From contig CAZIAD010000019.1 of NCBI GenBank assembly GCA_964537555.1, positions 1-55,816 of the forward strand: DNA of 55,816 nucleotides. The letters are read 5' to 3'. This stretch comes from CAYRWR01 sp964537555 (lineage in GTDB: Bacteria > Spirochaetota > Brevinematia > Brevinematales > CAYRWR01). The position numbers and the translations under genes are program-made. The number at the start of each line of letters is the position of its first letter. The stretch's first letter is position 1. Below the pieces are notes generated by a model, which was given only the letters and a program-made list of their open reading frames with translations, was not told the origin of the DNA and ran no database searches. Positions 8,696-16,302 of this stretch are shown here, piece after piece.

Positions 8696-10774
8696 CTATT
8701 TTGGGTTCAGTGCCATCCTGGGTTTTTCAAAACTGCCGGTGATGTGGATACGGTTGATATAATGATCTCCCTGTTTTCCGGGGATAAAGGGCTTTGAGAC
8801 CAGGGCTGCCCCTTCCAGATACCTTTCATGAATAGATACCGTCAAATTCACATCCTGGGTCTTTTTCTCCAGGTCCACGCTACCCTTGGTCATCATTTTA
8901 AGATCGGTGGACATAAAATCCAGGCTCTTTATTTCCAGTATTCCGTCCCGCATCTGCAGGGCAGTCTGGATACGGTCATACTGGATATTTTCAGCCGGTA
9001 TGAAATAGAGCAGCTTGTTTATCTCTTCCATAAGTACGAAATTAATGATCTCACCTCCCGTCATATCCAGGTCGAACTGCATGATGGAGTTGAGGGGGCT
9101 GGCGATATTGAGGCGGAATTTGGAGCTGGCATTGATCCTGCCATACAGCTTTTTCCCCCCTTTCAGATATTTTTCTGAAAACTTCCGGAGATTTCCGTCT
9201 TTATAACTCACTTCCCCGCTGAAAAAGTTGCCAGCCAGAGTACCGGAACCCTGCAGAATACCTCCGATAAATCCCAGGCTGAAATTCTCCAGCTCCAGGT
9301 CCCCTCTGCGGTAGACTGCTGTGAGATTCACATCATCTAAGGTATAATCTTTAAATGATAGCCTGTCTACCTTGCCTTTAAATATGATAGGAGGAAGTTT
9401 CATAGCCGGGCCTGATGACTTACCGGATACAGCATTGGTATCAGCCGGGCTTTCCTTGGCACCCTTATCTGTCTGCAGGTTAAGCATCACAGGATAAAGG
9501 TCAAACTTATCACTATCCAGGGTCAGGGTAGTAGCAGCCGTCAGGACATTCTCAGAGCGGGCCGAGAGCAGCATCTTTCCCCCGGATGTATCCACATCCA
9601 CGGTTCCATTGAGGGCGTTGTCTTTGAGTTTCAGCCTGAGCTGCCCGTCGCGGATAAATTTATAACGAAAATCTTCCACTATCAGTTCGCCGGTGATGTA
9701 GGTGTCTTTGGCCTTTTCGATGTCCAGCTTCCCGGTCACGCTGCCCTTTATACCTGGTACAAAGTCCGAGATCTGGGCTGAAATATTGGTGATATTCACA
9801 GAGAGCTGCTGGTTTTTTACAAAATAGGATAATCGGTCCAGGTAGAGCTGGGCCTGATTTACTTTTACGCCAAAATTGCGTATGAGGACGGTCTGCCCCT
9901 TGATCCCATAGCTCCCTTCAAAGCGGGTATAAGTAGATATATGATAACCCATCGCATCTACATCTACACTTTTACCGATCACAGTGTAACGATTTTCATT
10001 CTCTTTGATGAGAGTGAGCAGGGCATTGTTTACTTTTACATTTTTTATCCCGCTGCTGAATTTATCTGCCTTGAGATCGGTGATATGCAGATTGAGCTTA
10101 TCCAGAGTCCCGTCAATATCGATCTTACCATACATAGAAAAGATCTCCGCCTTGATCTGGCTCAGGTTAAAGTCAGGCCGGGGATTGATCAGTGCTTTAA
10201 AATTAAGGGGGATATTATTGTACACAAACTGGGCGTCATCGATCTCGATAGCCCTCATCTTGAGGCGGAATATGCCCGGCCCTTTTGGCTTTTCAGGCTG
10301 GGCCGGTGCAGGCTTGTCTGCCCCATCCTGAGAAAAATCTTTGGCGATAGCCATAATATTTTCATAAGTGGTGTAAAATCCGGCTACCCTGATCTTGATG
10401 ATATCCAGCTCCCCCCACAGAAGGGCTACCGGATTGTACAGTATACTGGCCTCTTTGAGATTAAGTGCGGAGCCCTTGCTGAATCCCCCCCGGTAGGACA
10501 GGTCTATACCCTCCAGGGCAATACCTTTGATCAGGGACAGCTTTACCGAGCTCACTTCTATCTCGCGATTATACTTTTCTTTGAGGACCTGAGAGGCCTT
10601 GGTCACCAGGATCTGAGGGTCCACCGTAAAGTAGGCTACCCCAAAGGCCCCTGCCACCAGGAGGATAATAATGAAGAAAAAGACAAAGAGTCTTTTAATA
10701 AATCTGAGAAAAGGACGTTTTTTGCGGGGCTTTTTTTCGTTATTGGTTTTTTTGACAGGTGTTTGGTCAGACAT
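8696..10774 (-). CDS. AsmA-family-like envelope protein
   Basis: This protein of about 692 residues has a basic cytoplasmic N-terminus, a single membrane helix (about residues 30-52), and a long beta-rich periplasmic part. The segment after the helix, PQILVTKASQVLKEKYNREI followed by 'KLSLIKGIALEGIDL', is the classic AsmA N-terminal pattern (bridging beta-groove proteins). The C-terminal part (about 560-692) with LYGRINASSKFRL, GGEIINFVLMEEINKLL and HITGSFEKPRM matches AsmA-like C-terminal domains. Family members span the envelope and are linked to phospholipid transport to the outer membrane. Start: ATG 10774 is preceded at 6 bases by a GGGGGG Shine-Dalgarno; ATG 10780 sits directly on it. 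It is monocistronic, upstream of a terminator that isolates it from the glycolytic operon. Confidence 0.75.
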   Translation of the reverse strand: MSDQTPVKKTNNEKKPRKKRPFLRFIKRLFVFFFIIILLVAGAFGVAYFTVDPQILVTKASQVLKEKYNREIEVSSVKLSLIKGIALEGIDLSYRGGFSKGSALNLKEASILYNPVALLWGELDIIKIRVAGFYTTYENIMAIAKDFSQDGADKPAPAQPEKPKGPGIFRLKMRAIEIDDAQFVYNNIPLNFKALINPRPDFNLSQIKAEIFSMYGKIDIDGTLDKLNLHITDLKADKFSSGIKNVKVNNALLTLIKENENRYTVIGKSVDVDAMGYHISTYTRFEGSYGIKGQTVLIRNFGVKVNQAQLYLDRLSYFVKNQQLSVNITNISAQISDFVPGIKGSVTGKLDIEKAKDTYITGELIVEDFRYKFIRDGQLRLKLKDNALNGTVDVDTSGGKMLLSARSENVLTAATTLTLDSDKFDLYPVMLNLQTDKGAKESPADTNAVSGKSSGPAMKLPPIIFKGKVDRLSFKDYTLDDVNLTAVYRRGDLELENFSLGFIGGILQGSGTLAGNFFSGEVSYKDGNLRKFSEKYLKGGKKLYGRINASSKFRLNIASPLNSIMQFDLDMTGGEIINFVLMEEINKLLYFIPAENIQYDRIQTALQMRDGILEIKSLDFMSTDLKMMTKGSVDLEKKTQDVNLTVSIHERYLEGAALVSKPFIPGKQGDHYINRIHITGSFEKPRMALNPK

Positions 10775-10797
10775 CTTCATCCCCCCACAGTCTTGAT

Positions 10798-10845
10798 TAA
10801 AAAAAGGGGATGGACTGCCTTTTATAAAAAAAGGCAGCCTTCCCC
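10798..10845 (-). terminator. Rho-independent terminator of the glycolytic operon
   Basis: Read on the minus strand, an inverted repeat (GGGGAAGGCTGCCTTTT and its complement, arms about 10806-10823 and 10828-10845) is followed by a run of T (the A-run at 10797-10805 on the plus strand). It lies just after the 62-residue gene that closes the gap-pgk-tpiA transcript. Confidence 0.85.
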
Positions 10846-10873
10846 GTTAATAGGTAGCATTTAGCTATACAGC

Positions 10874-11062
10874 TTATTCAGCCTCATATTTTCCTGCATT
10901 ATGACTAAACCACTCATCATAATGCTTTTTGATCCAGGTATCAGCGGCAGTAGCCATTCCGATATCCTGTCCCACCTTTTCTGATTCCAGCCATTTATAG
11001 GCCAGGATCTCTTCCATCACGTCCCGACATTCGGACTTCAAATCAAAACAACCCATAGTCAT
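10874..11062 (-). CDS. small conserved-looking protein at the end of the glycolytic operon
   Basis: This 62-residue soluble acidic protein contains CFDLKSECRDVMEEI, 'KWLESEKVG' and DTWIKKHYDEWF. It resembles short unannotated proteins I have seen in other bacteria, but I know no function. ATG 11062 has AGGAG at 5 bases. It is 60 bp after tpiA and before a strong terminator, so it is most likely cotranscribed with gap-pgk-tpiA. There is no membrane helix; the two Cys residues are too far apart for a classical zinc site. Confidence 0.6.
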   Translation of the reverse strand: MTMGCFDLKSECRDVMEEILAYKWLESEKVGQDIGMATAADTWIKKHYDEWFSHNAGKYEAE

Positions 11063-11122
11063 ACTATCTCCTTTTTTCTGCCCTAAAACAACAACAAAAG
11101 AGACATCACCTTCTTTTGGAGC

Positions 11123-11878
11123 TTATTTCTGGAATTTCACAATACGGGTGAAATCTTCAGCTTTTAAACTAGCTCCGCCCACTAAAGCACCATCAATATT
11201 TTCTTTAGCCATAAGCCCATCTACATTATCCGGTTTGACTGATCCGCCGTAGAGAATGCGGGTGTGATCAGCCAGTTTGGCATCATACATCTTGCTTAAC
11301 AGGTCGCGGATGATCTTATGTGCATCATCTGCATCTTCAGGACTGGCCACTTTACCGGTGCCGATTGCCCATACCGGCTCATAGGCTACAGTCACTTTAT
11401 AAGCCTCATCTATAGACAGGCCTTTATATCCGCCTTCGATCTGAGTCTTGAGCACAGCAGCTACTTTACCTGCTTCACGCTCTTCCAGCAGCTCACCTAC
11501 ACACAGTATAGGCCACATGCCATGAGCCAGAGCTGACTTTACTTTTTTATTGATCAATTCATCAGTCTCACCAAAGATGTGTCTTCTCTCAGAGTGGCCC
11601 AGGATCACAGACTGTGCCCCGGCATCCAGTGCCTGAATAGGAGAGATCTCCCCGGTAAATGCACCCTTTTCTTCATAGTGCATATTTTCAGCTGCGACAA
11701 AGATATTGGACCCTTCCAGTTCTTTGGCTACAGCATTTAAAGCTGTAAAAGGTACCCCCACCAGTATCTCTCTGTCGTCAATACCCTTACAGTTGGCTTT
11801 TAAAGCCTTTACCAGAGCCAGTGATTCTGAGATGGTGTTATACATCTTCCAGTTTCCGGCCATTAATGGTTTACGCAT
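11123..11878 (-). CDS. tpiA: triosephosphate isomerase
   Basis: This 251-residue TIM barrel of normal length interconverts dihydroxyacetone phosphate and glyceraldehyde-3-phosphate in glycolysis and gluconeogenesis. Visible signatures are GNWKMY near the N-terminus (substrate Lys), LGHSERRHIFGE (catalytic His), AYEPVWAIGTGK (catalytic Glu and flexible loop) and GGSVKPDN (phosphate binding). ATG 11878 is preceded by GGGAG. It is the fourth gene of the operon, 24 bp after the Dabb-domain gene. Confidence 0.97.
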   Translation of the reverse strand: MRKPLMAGNWKMYNTISESLALVKALKANCKGIDDREILVGVPFTALNAVAKELEGSNIFVAAENMHYEEKGAFTGEISPIQALDAGAQSVILGHSERRHIFGETDELINKKVKSALAHGMWPILCVGELLEEREAGKVAAVLKTQIEGGYKGLSIDEAYKVTVAYEPVWAIGTGKVASPEDADDAHKIIRDLLSKMYDAKLADHTRILYGGSVKPDNVDGLMAKENIDGALVGGASLKAEDFTRIVKFQK

Positions 11879-11902
11879 ATTTCTCCCTTCCTTTTATCTG
11901 TT

Positions 11903-12199
11903 TTATTCTACTATATAATCCACGACTGCCCGTTGCACAGCCACAGATCCCACGTATTCTTTTACCTTAAAATGCTCAGGATGGTCCTGATAAGCATCCA
12001 GGGCGGCCTCGTCAGCCAGGTCTACCACCAGGGCGATATCAAAGGCTGAAGGCCCGGACTTGATATTTAGGCCCACCTCTATATGCTTGATCTGTTCTAC
12101 CTTTCCTTTCATGGATAAGAGGGTCTCTTTCATCTTTTTCAGTTCAGCCGCCTTGTCCTTATCCTGTAGATTCCAGAATACTATATGTCTGAGCATCAT
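11903..12199 (-). CDS. Dabb-domain (stress-responsive alpha/beta barrel) protein
   Basis: This 98-residue protein matches the Dabb fold, a ferredoxin-like dimeric barrel: MLRHIVFWNLQD at the N-terminus, 'GVGL'-type strand IEVGLNI, FDIALVVDLADEAAL and YQDHPEHFKVKEYV near the C-terminus. Family members are small, mostly uncharacterised proteins; some are stress-induced in plants and some cyclise polyketides. It sits between pgk (6-bp gap) and tpiA (24-bp gap), so it is certainly cotranscribed with glycolytic genes; what it does there is unknown. GAGGG precedes ATG 12199. Confidence 0.85.
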   Translation of the reverse strand: MMLRHIVFWNLQDKDKAAELKKMKETLLSMKGKVEQIKHIEVGLNIKSGPSAFDIALVVDLADEAALDAYQDHPEHFKVKEYVGSVAVQRAVVDYIVE

Positions 12200-12205
12200 T
12201 CCCTC

Positions 12206-13474
12206 TTATTTGTCCATTAATGCCACAATACCGGGCAGCTCTTTTCCTTCTACCAGTTCCATGGATGCTCCGCCTCCGGTAGAAATGTGACTCATCTTGT
12301 CAGCTACACCTGCTTTATTGACCGCGGAAACAGAATCCCCTCCGCCGATCACAGTAATAGCTCCGGGGAGATCTGCCAGTACATGGGCTATAGCCATGGT
12401 ACCCGCTGCAAATGCATCCCACTCAAATACACCCACTGGGCCATTCCAGAACACCGTCTTGGCACCGTTCAGGGTCTTTTTATACAATTCAGTGGTCTTA
12501 GGTCCCACATCCAGGCCTTCCCAGTCAGCAGGTATCTTGTCATAATCTACGATCTGGGTTTTGGCAGTAGGACTGTAATCATCAGCCACTTTAAAATCCA
12601 CGGGTAAAACAAATTCTACACCCTTGGCCTTTGCGGTAGCCAATGTATGTTTGGCTGTTTCCAGCATATCATCTTCACACAGGGATTTTCCTACTTCATA
12701 GCCCTGGGCTTTGAGGAAGGTATAGGCCATGCCTCCGCCGATTATCAGTTTATCGACCTTTTCCATCATCTTTTCGATCACAGTTATCTTGGAACTGACC
12801 TTGGCTCCCCCGATGATAGCCACAAAGGGTTTGGCAGGGTTCTTGACTACCTTGTCCTGAATAAAGTCCAGTTCTTTTTCGATCAGAAAACCGGCTACGG
12901 CAGGCAGATAATGAGCTACGGTCTCAGTAGAAGCATGGGCCCGGTGGGCTGTACCAAAAGCATCGTTGACAAAGACATCTCCGTATTTAGCCAGTTCTTT
13001 AGCCATCTTACTGCGGCTTTCTTCATCCTTGCCCTTTTCTTCTTTATGGAAACGGGTATTTTCCAGCATCAGGACCTGTCCGCCGGACAGCCCGGCCACC
13101 AGCTTATCCACTTCCGGGCCATAGGTATCAGGGGCCATGATGACTTCTTTTTTTATAAGTTCGGACAGACGCTTGGCCACAGGCGCCATGCGGTGCTTTC
13201 CGTTGAGATATTTTTCTTCGTCCCAGGCTTTTCCGGCTGCTTCAGCCTTTTCTTTAGCCTTGGCTCCGTCTTTGGAGGGGTCTCCCAGGTGTGACATGAG
13301 GACCAGGGACTTAGCTCCCTGCTTTAAGATATATTCTATAGTAGGCAGCGCAGCCTGTATACGGGTATCATCCTGTATCACGCCATCATTCATGGGTACG
13401 TTAAAGTCCACACGCATGAGCACCTTTTTATCTTTTACATCTATATCTTTTACGGTCTTTTTGTCTATAGCCAC
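12206..13474 (-). CDS. pgk: phosphoglycerate kinase
   Basis: This 422-residue enzyme transfers phosphate from 1,3-bisphosphoglycerate to ADP. Signatures: KVLMRVDFNVPMNDG (N-terminal substrate site), SHLGDPSKD, FVNDAFGTAHRAHAS, IIGGAKVSSKI, and the C-terminal nucleotide loop VIGGGDSVSAVNK. The length is somewhat above the usual 390-415 because of a charged insertion after the SHLG motif. The start is GTG 13474 with AGGAGG five bases upstream. It is the second gene of the gap operon, 71 bp after gap. Confidence 0.97.
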   Translation of the reverse strand: MAIDKKTVKDIDVKDKKVLMRVDFNVPMNDGVIQDDTRIQAALPTIEYILKQGAKSLVLMSHLGDPSKDGAKAKEKAEAAGKAWDEEKYLNGKHRMAPVAKRLSELIKKEVIMAPDTYGPEVDKLVAGLSGGQVLMLENTRFHKEEKGKDEESRSKMAKELAKYGDVFVNDAFGTAHRAHASTETVAHYLPAVAGFLIEKELDFIQDKVVKNPAKPFVAIIGGAKVSSKITVIEKMMEKVDKLIIGGGMAYTFLKAQGYEVGKSLCEDDMLETAKHTLATAKAKGVEFVLPVDFKVADDYSPTAKTQIVDYDKIPADWEGLDVGPKTTELYKKTLNGAKTVFWNGPVGVFEWDAFAAGTMAIAHVLADLPGAITVIGGGDSVSAVNKAGVADKMSHISTGGGASMELVEGKELPGIVALMDK

Positions 13475-13545
13475 CTTGGCCTCCTAAAATGTAATATGAT
13501 AAATACAAGTACGACGCCCCCGAAGAAGCGTCGTAAATAATAGCC

Positions 13546-14559
13546 TTATACTAACTTAGCAACGATAGCTGTGAGATGAGCCAAACGGTTGGAGAATCCC
13601 CACTCGTTGTCATACCACATTCCGATCTTAGCCATGTTACCGTCGATGACCTTTGTCACACCGGCATCAAAGATAGAAGAGTGTGAGTTACCCACGATGT
13701 CAGACAGTACAATGGGGTCTTCTGTGTATTCTACTACATCGCTGATTTTAGCAGCCAGCGCTTTTACAGTAGCATTGATCTCTTCTACAGTGGTAGACTT
13801 CTTGAGCTCGATGGTAAGGTCTGTGATAGATCCTACGGGAGTAGGTACACGCAGAGCATATCCGTCCAGCTTACCTTTCAGGTCGGGAATGACCAGTCCG
13901 ATAGCTTTAGCTGCACCGGTAGAAGTAGGGATGATGTTGGTAGCAGCATTGCGGGCGCGGCGCAGGTCTTTGTGAGGAGCATCCAGGATCTTCTGGTCAT
14001 TGGTGTAGGAATGTACAGTAGTCATCAGGCCTTTGATGATCCCGAACTTGTTATTGATCTCGTTTACTACTGCAGCCATAGAGTTGGTGGTACAGGAAGC
14101 ATTAGAGATGAGGTTCATGTCTTTGGTGATGTCTTTTTCGTTGACACCGATAACCACAGTCAGGTCTACATCTTCAGCTTTCTTGGAAGGAGCTGACAGC
14201 AGGACTTTCTTAGCTCCAGCCTGGATGTGCTTGTTCATAGCTTCTCTGGTAGCAAAGAAACCGGTAGATTCGATAACGATATCGATTCCCAGTTCTTTCC
14301 AGGGCAGATTAGCAGGGTCTTTTTCTTCGAAGACTTTGATAGTCTTTCCACCGATGGTGATAGAATCACCGGTAGCAGATACTTTGTCCTTGGCAATGCC
14401 ATAGACAGAGTCATACTTATACAGGTGAGCCAGTGTGTCGTTATCTGTCAGGTCGTTGACAGCTACGATATCATATTCACCCTTGTAATTTTCCATATAA
14501 GCCTTGAAAACATTACGTCCGATTCTTCCGAACCCGTTAATAGCAACTTTAACAGCCAT
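13546..14559 (-). CDS. gap: glyceraldehyde-3-phosphate dehydrogenase, type I
   Basis: This 337-residue NAD-dependent enzyme oxidises and phosphorylates glyceraldehyde-3-phosphate. It has the NAD-binding INGFGRIGRNVFKA at the start, the catalytic Cys in SNASCTTNSMA (about residue 155), HSYTNDQ, and the C-terminal WYDNEWGFSNRL. ATG 14559 is preceded by a perfect AGGAGG. It is the first gene of the gap-pgk-Dabb-tpiA operon, with a sigma70-type promoter about 70 bp upstream. Confidence 0.98.
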   Translation of the reverse strand: MAVKVAINGFGRIGRNVFKAYMENYKGEYDIVAVNDLTDNDTLAHLYKYDSVYGIAKDKVSATGDSITIGGKTIKVFEEKDPANLPWKELGIDIVIESTGFFATREAMNKHIQAGAKKVLLSAPSKKAEDVDLTVVIGVNEKDITKDMNLISNASCTTNSMAAVVNEINNKFGIIKGLMTTVHSYTNDQKILDAPHKDLRRARNAATNIIPTSTGAAKAIGLVIPDLKGKLDGYALRVPTPVGSITDLTIELKKSTTVEEINATVKALAAKISDVVEYTEDPIVLSDIVGNSHSSIFDAGVTKVIDGNMAKIGMWYDNEWGFSNRLAHLTAIVAKLV

Positions 14560-14625
14560 TTATGAGCCTCCTAAAATATTTTCTGTTCCTCGTCTTTTTG
14601 TGCACTACACAAAATTTTTCCGTTT

Positions 14626-14655
14626 ATTTTAAAGCATATACCCCTACCCTGTCAA
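14626..14655 (-). promoter_or_regulatory. promoter of the gap operon
   Basis: On the minus strand, TTGACA (14650-14655) and TAAAAT (14626-14631) are separated by 18 bp, leaving a leader of about 60 bases before the gap start. Nothing else in 14656-14841 looks like a gene; that stretch is AT-rich and holds the divergent regulatory regions. Confidence 0.7.
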
Positions 14656-14841
14656 TTTATTGCTTTTAATATTACAGATATTCTTCCGGCGGGATAAAGG
14701 CTGCACACACATGAAATGATATAATTCTATATATATCAGGTATTTATGCATTAAACACCTGAGGGCTGTGCGTTTTTTACAGGGCATTTACCATAGAATA
14801 TAGACTTAAAAAAAATATTTTAAAAATATATAAAAAAAGAC

Positions 14842-14869
14842 TTGACAAACTATCCGGGAATAATATAAT
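14842..14869 (+). promoter_or_regulatory. strong sigma70-type promoter of the unidentified RNA
   Basis: TTGACA (14842-14847), 16-bp spacer and TATAAT (14864-14869), both perfect consensus hexamers, preceded by a very A/T-rich upstream tract. The expected transcription start is near 14876. Confidence 0.8.
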
Positions 14870-14875
14870 AGAATT

Positions 14876-15174
14876 GTACTGAAAAGAAATCAGGAGGTTT
14901 TTAATTTTATGAAAGTTTACTCCTCCGAGGATCCGCCTTTCTGTTAGGCCTTTGGCAATAAAACATGATAAAGGGCCGTTTGGAGATTTGAGGCTAAGTA
15001 CCCTGACTAATAGGGTAACGTTGACCGTACATACCGTACAAAGGGCAAGCCGATTAAGGAACCCGAATAGAGTCGCGTCCTGAACCCCCTAAACCTCTCT
15101 TTTTTCTGTTTTTTTCCAAAGGCACGAAAGGAACGAAAAGCAGCCTGCTTCCATTAGGAAGCAGGCTTTTTTTA
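14876..15174 (+). ncRNA. unidentified structured RNA, about 240-300 nt
   Basis: A perfect promoter drives a region with no long reading frame and ends at a terminator. Visible pairings: AGGAGGTTT (about 14892-14900) with AAACCTCT near 15095-15103 as a closing stem; GGCCTTT with AAAGGGCC; TACCCT with AGGGTA around a 7-base loop; and GGCT with AGCC enclosing the latter. The pieces lacking for known RNAs are notable: no RNase P core (GAGGAAAGTCC), no tmRNA ends, no SRP loop. 6S RNA is the best guess from size and rod-like closure, but I see no convincing consensus. It also contains a 12-codon frame (ATG 14909, with AGGAGG upstream), which could be a leader peptide. No plus-strand gene follows, so a riboswitch role is unlikely. 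Confidence 0.55.
15142..15174 (+). terminator. Rho-independent terminator after the structured RNA
   Basis: A perfect 11-bp inverted repeat (AGCCTGCTTCC / GGAAGCAGGCT, loop ATTA) is followed by seven T on the plus strand. The T-run orientation serves the RNA gene, not the minus-strand gene that ends at 15172. Confidence 0.92.
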
Positions 15175-15399
15175 TTTGGTGCCGAATGAGCCCGGTGTCT
15201 TGACCCATTTTCTATCTGTGGTGTCTTTTATATAGGATCTGACTATCTCGCCGCAGTCCAGGCAGAGATCGGAATATACCTGAGTGACCTGCCTGAAGAT
15301 CTTGTGGGTATATTCCAGGCCCACATTGCCCGTCTCGTGGCTGACGCCCCAGGCGATCCCTGTTTCAATTCTTTCACTGCCGCAGTGTCCGCATTTCAT
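15172..15399 (-). CDS. small zinc-ribbon protein
   Basis: This 75-residue protein has two Cys pairs, CGHCGS at residues 3-8 and CLDCGE at about 46-51, forming a probable zinc ribbon. The body between them is 40 residues of beta-like sequence. ATG 15399 has AAGGGAG upstream. The protein is too short for catalysis and is probably structural or nucleic-acid binding; I recognise no named family. It lies downstream of the toxin-antitoxin pair on the same strand with a 73-bp gap, and its stop abuts the RNA terminator. Confidence 0.6.
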   Translation of the reverse strand: MKCGHCGSERIETGIAWGVSHETGNVGLEYTHKIFRQVTQVYSDLCLDCGEIVRSYIKDTTDRKWVKTPGSFGTK

Positions 15400-15472
15400 A
15401 CATAAGCTCCCTTGTAAGGGTATTCCTCAACCATTTTTCCCTTTATCAATCGAGTAGTGATTTTTCGGGTTA

Positions 15473-15877
15473 TCACCGAACCCCTTCAGTCTCTACACCC
15501 TGGGACTCCGCGATTTTCCTGAGTTTTTTATCCATTGTGAGCAGGACCGACCCTGTTCGGCGAGCCAGAGTCAAATATAACATATCGTATATAGCATGAT
15601 CAAGATGTATCGATTCCATAAGTGATTCTTCATTAAACTCTCGGATATCAAAATAATCATCAACCAGATTCTGACAAAGCTTCAGGAGATCCAGAACTGT
15701 ATCTTTAGCTAACAGTCCAGCTTTATTATACTTCCATAATGTGTTCGCGACTTCCGCTTTATAGAGATCGGTGCTCAGGACCCTTGAACACTGTTCCAGG
15801 CAGAGGCGCAAAGAACCTGCCTCAGGCCGATTAAGGACAATCTCGATGGCGGCACTGGCATCCAAAACTACCTTCAT
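15473..15877 (-). CDS. vapC: PIN-domain toxin, VapC family
   Basis: This 134-residue PIN-domain ribonuclease, the toxin of a type II toxin-antitoxin module, probably cleaves RNA with Mg2+. The expected acidic residues are visible: VVLDASAAIEIVL (first Asp, residue 5), YKAEVANTLWKY (Glu), LDHAIYDMLYLTLAR (Asp at about 97) and LLTMDKKLRKIA (last Asp). ATG 15877 overlaps the antitoxin stop by 4 bp (ATGA), the usual antitoxin-first arrangement. Confidence 0.85.
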   Translation of the reverse strand: MKVVLDASAAIEIVLNRPEAGSLRLCLEQCSRVLSTDLYKAEVANTLWKYNKAGLLAKDTVLDLLKLCQNLVDDYFDIREFNEESLMESIHLDHAIYDMLYLTLARRTGSVLLTMDKKLRKIAESQGVETEGVR

Positions 15878-16119
15878 CGATCCCTATCCTCCCGAATAAG
15901 TTCAACCGGATCAGCAAACTTTGAAGTGTCTCCCAGTTCCAGCTTACTGATCTCATTAAGTACTGCTTTTCTTTTAAGCTTGATCTCCTGATCAAGTTTC
16001 AGGGCCTTTCTCAGCAACACTATAGTCTCCTGGGCAATACTCCGGTTGTCCTGTTTAGCCATCTGAGATAAGCTTTCATAAAGATCCTGGGGAATATCCC
16101 GTACTTGTAATAAAGGCAT
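15874..16119 (-). CDS. ribbon-helix-helix antitoxin, FitA/VapB type
   Basis: This 81-residue antitoxin has an N-terminal ribbon-helix-helix (LLQVRDIPQDLYESLSQMAK followed by NRSIAQETIVLLRKAL) that binds operator DNA. The acidic C-terminal tail (FADPVELIREDRDR) is the kind that wraps the toxin active site. AGGAGG precedes ATG 16119. It is the first gene of a two-gene operon, likely autoregulated through palindromes in its promoter region. Confidence 0.82.
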   Translation of the reverse strand: MPLLQVRDIPQDLYESLSQMAKQDNRSIAQETIVLLRKALKLDQEIKLKRKAVLNEISKLELGDTSKFADPVELIREDRDR

Positions 16120-16137
16120 ATCTTCCTCCTGAATGCA

Positions 16138-16166
16138 ATTTTACTGCACAATGCATATATTGTCAA
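16138..16166 (-). promoter_or_regulatory. promoter of the toxin-antitoxin operon with overlapping inverted repeats
   Basis: On the minus strand TTGACA (16161-16166), 17-bp spacer and TAAAAT (16138-16143). CAATGCATATATTG (16149-16162) inside the spacer is an inverted repeat resembling the perfect palindrome CAATGCATTG at 16219-16228, so both are candidate operators for the ribbon-helix-helix antitoxin. Confidence 0.65.
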
Positions 16167-16233
16167 ATTAAATTTTCATACCCAGGCACCCAAGGGCGGG
16201 GCTTCGCAATATATCGCCCAATGCATTGCACAC

Positions 16234-16262
16234 TTGATTTTGCCCGGAAAGAGTGTTATATT
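16234..16262 (+). promoter_or_regulatory. promoter of the deacetylase-like gene
   Basis: TTGATT (16234-16239), 17-bp spacer and TATATT (16257-16262), directly beside the palindrome at 16219-16228 and divergent from the toxin-antitoxin promoter. Confidence 0.55.
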
Positions 16263-16302
16263 AGTGCTAAGGGGTGAGTAATCTCAAGGACGGGAAATCA
16301 TC

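Noticed and set aside
9941..10864. 307-codon plus-strand frame
   Set aside because: Antisense to the AsmA-like gene and crossing the glycolytic terminator; product lacks domain signatures.
14909..14947. 12-codon gene in the structured RNA
   Set aside because: It has a perfect ribosome site, but the SD pairs with a downstream CCTCC and the RNA structure explains the region better; noted only inside the RNA entry.
15172..15399. Riboswitch role for the structured RNA
   Set aside because: The only nearby plus-strand position is followed by a terminator, and the next genes are on the minus strand.
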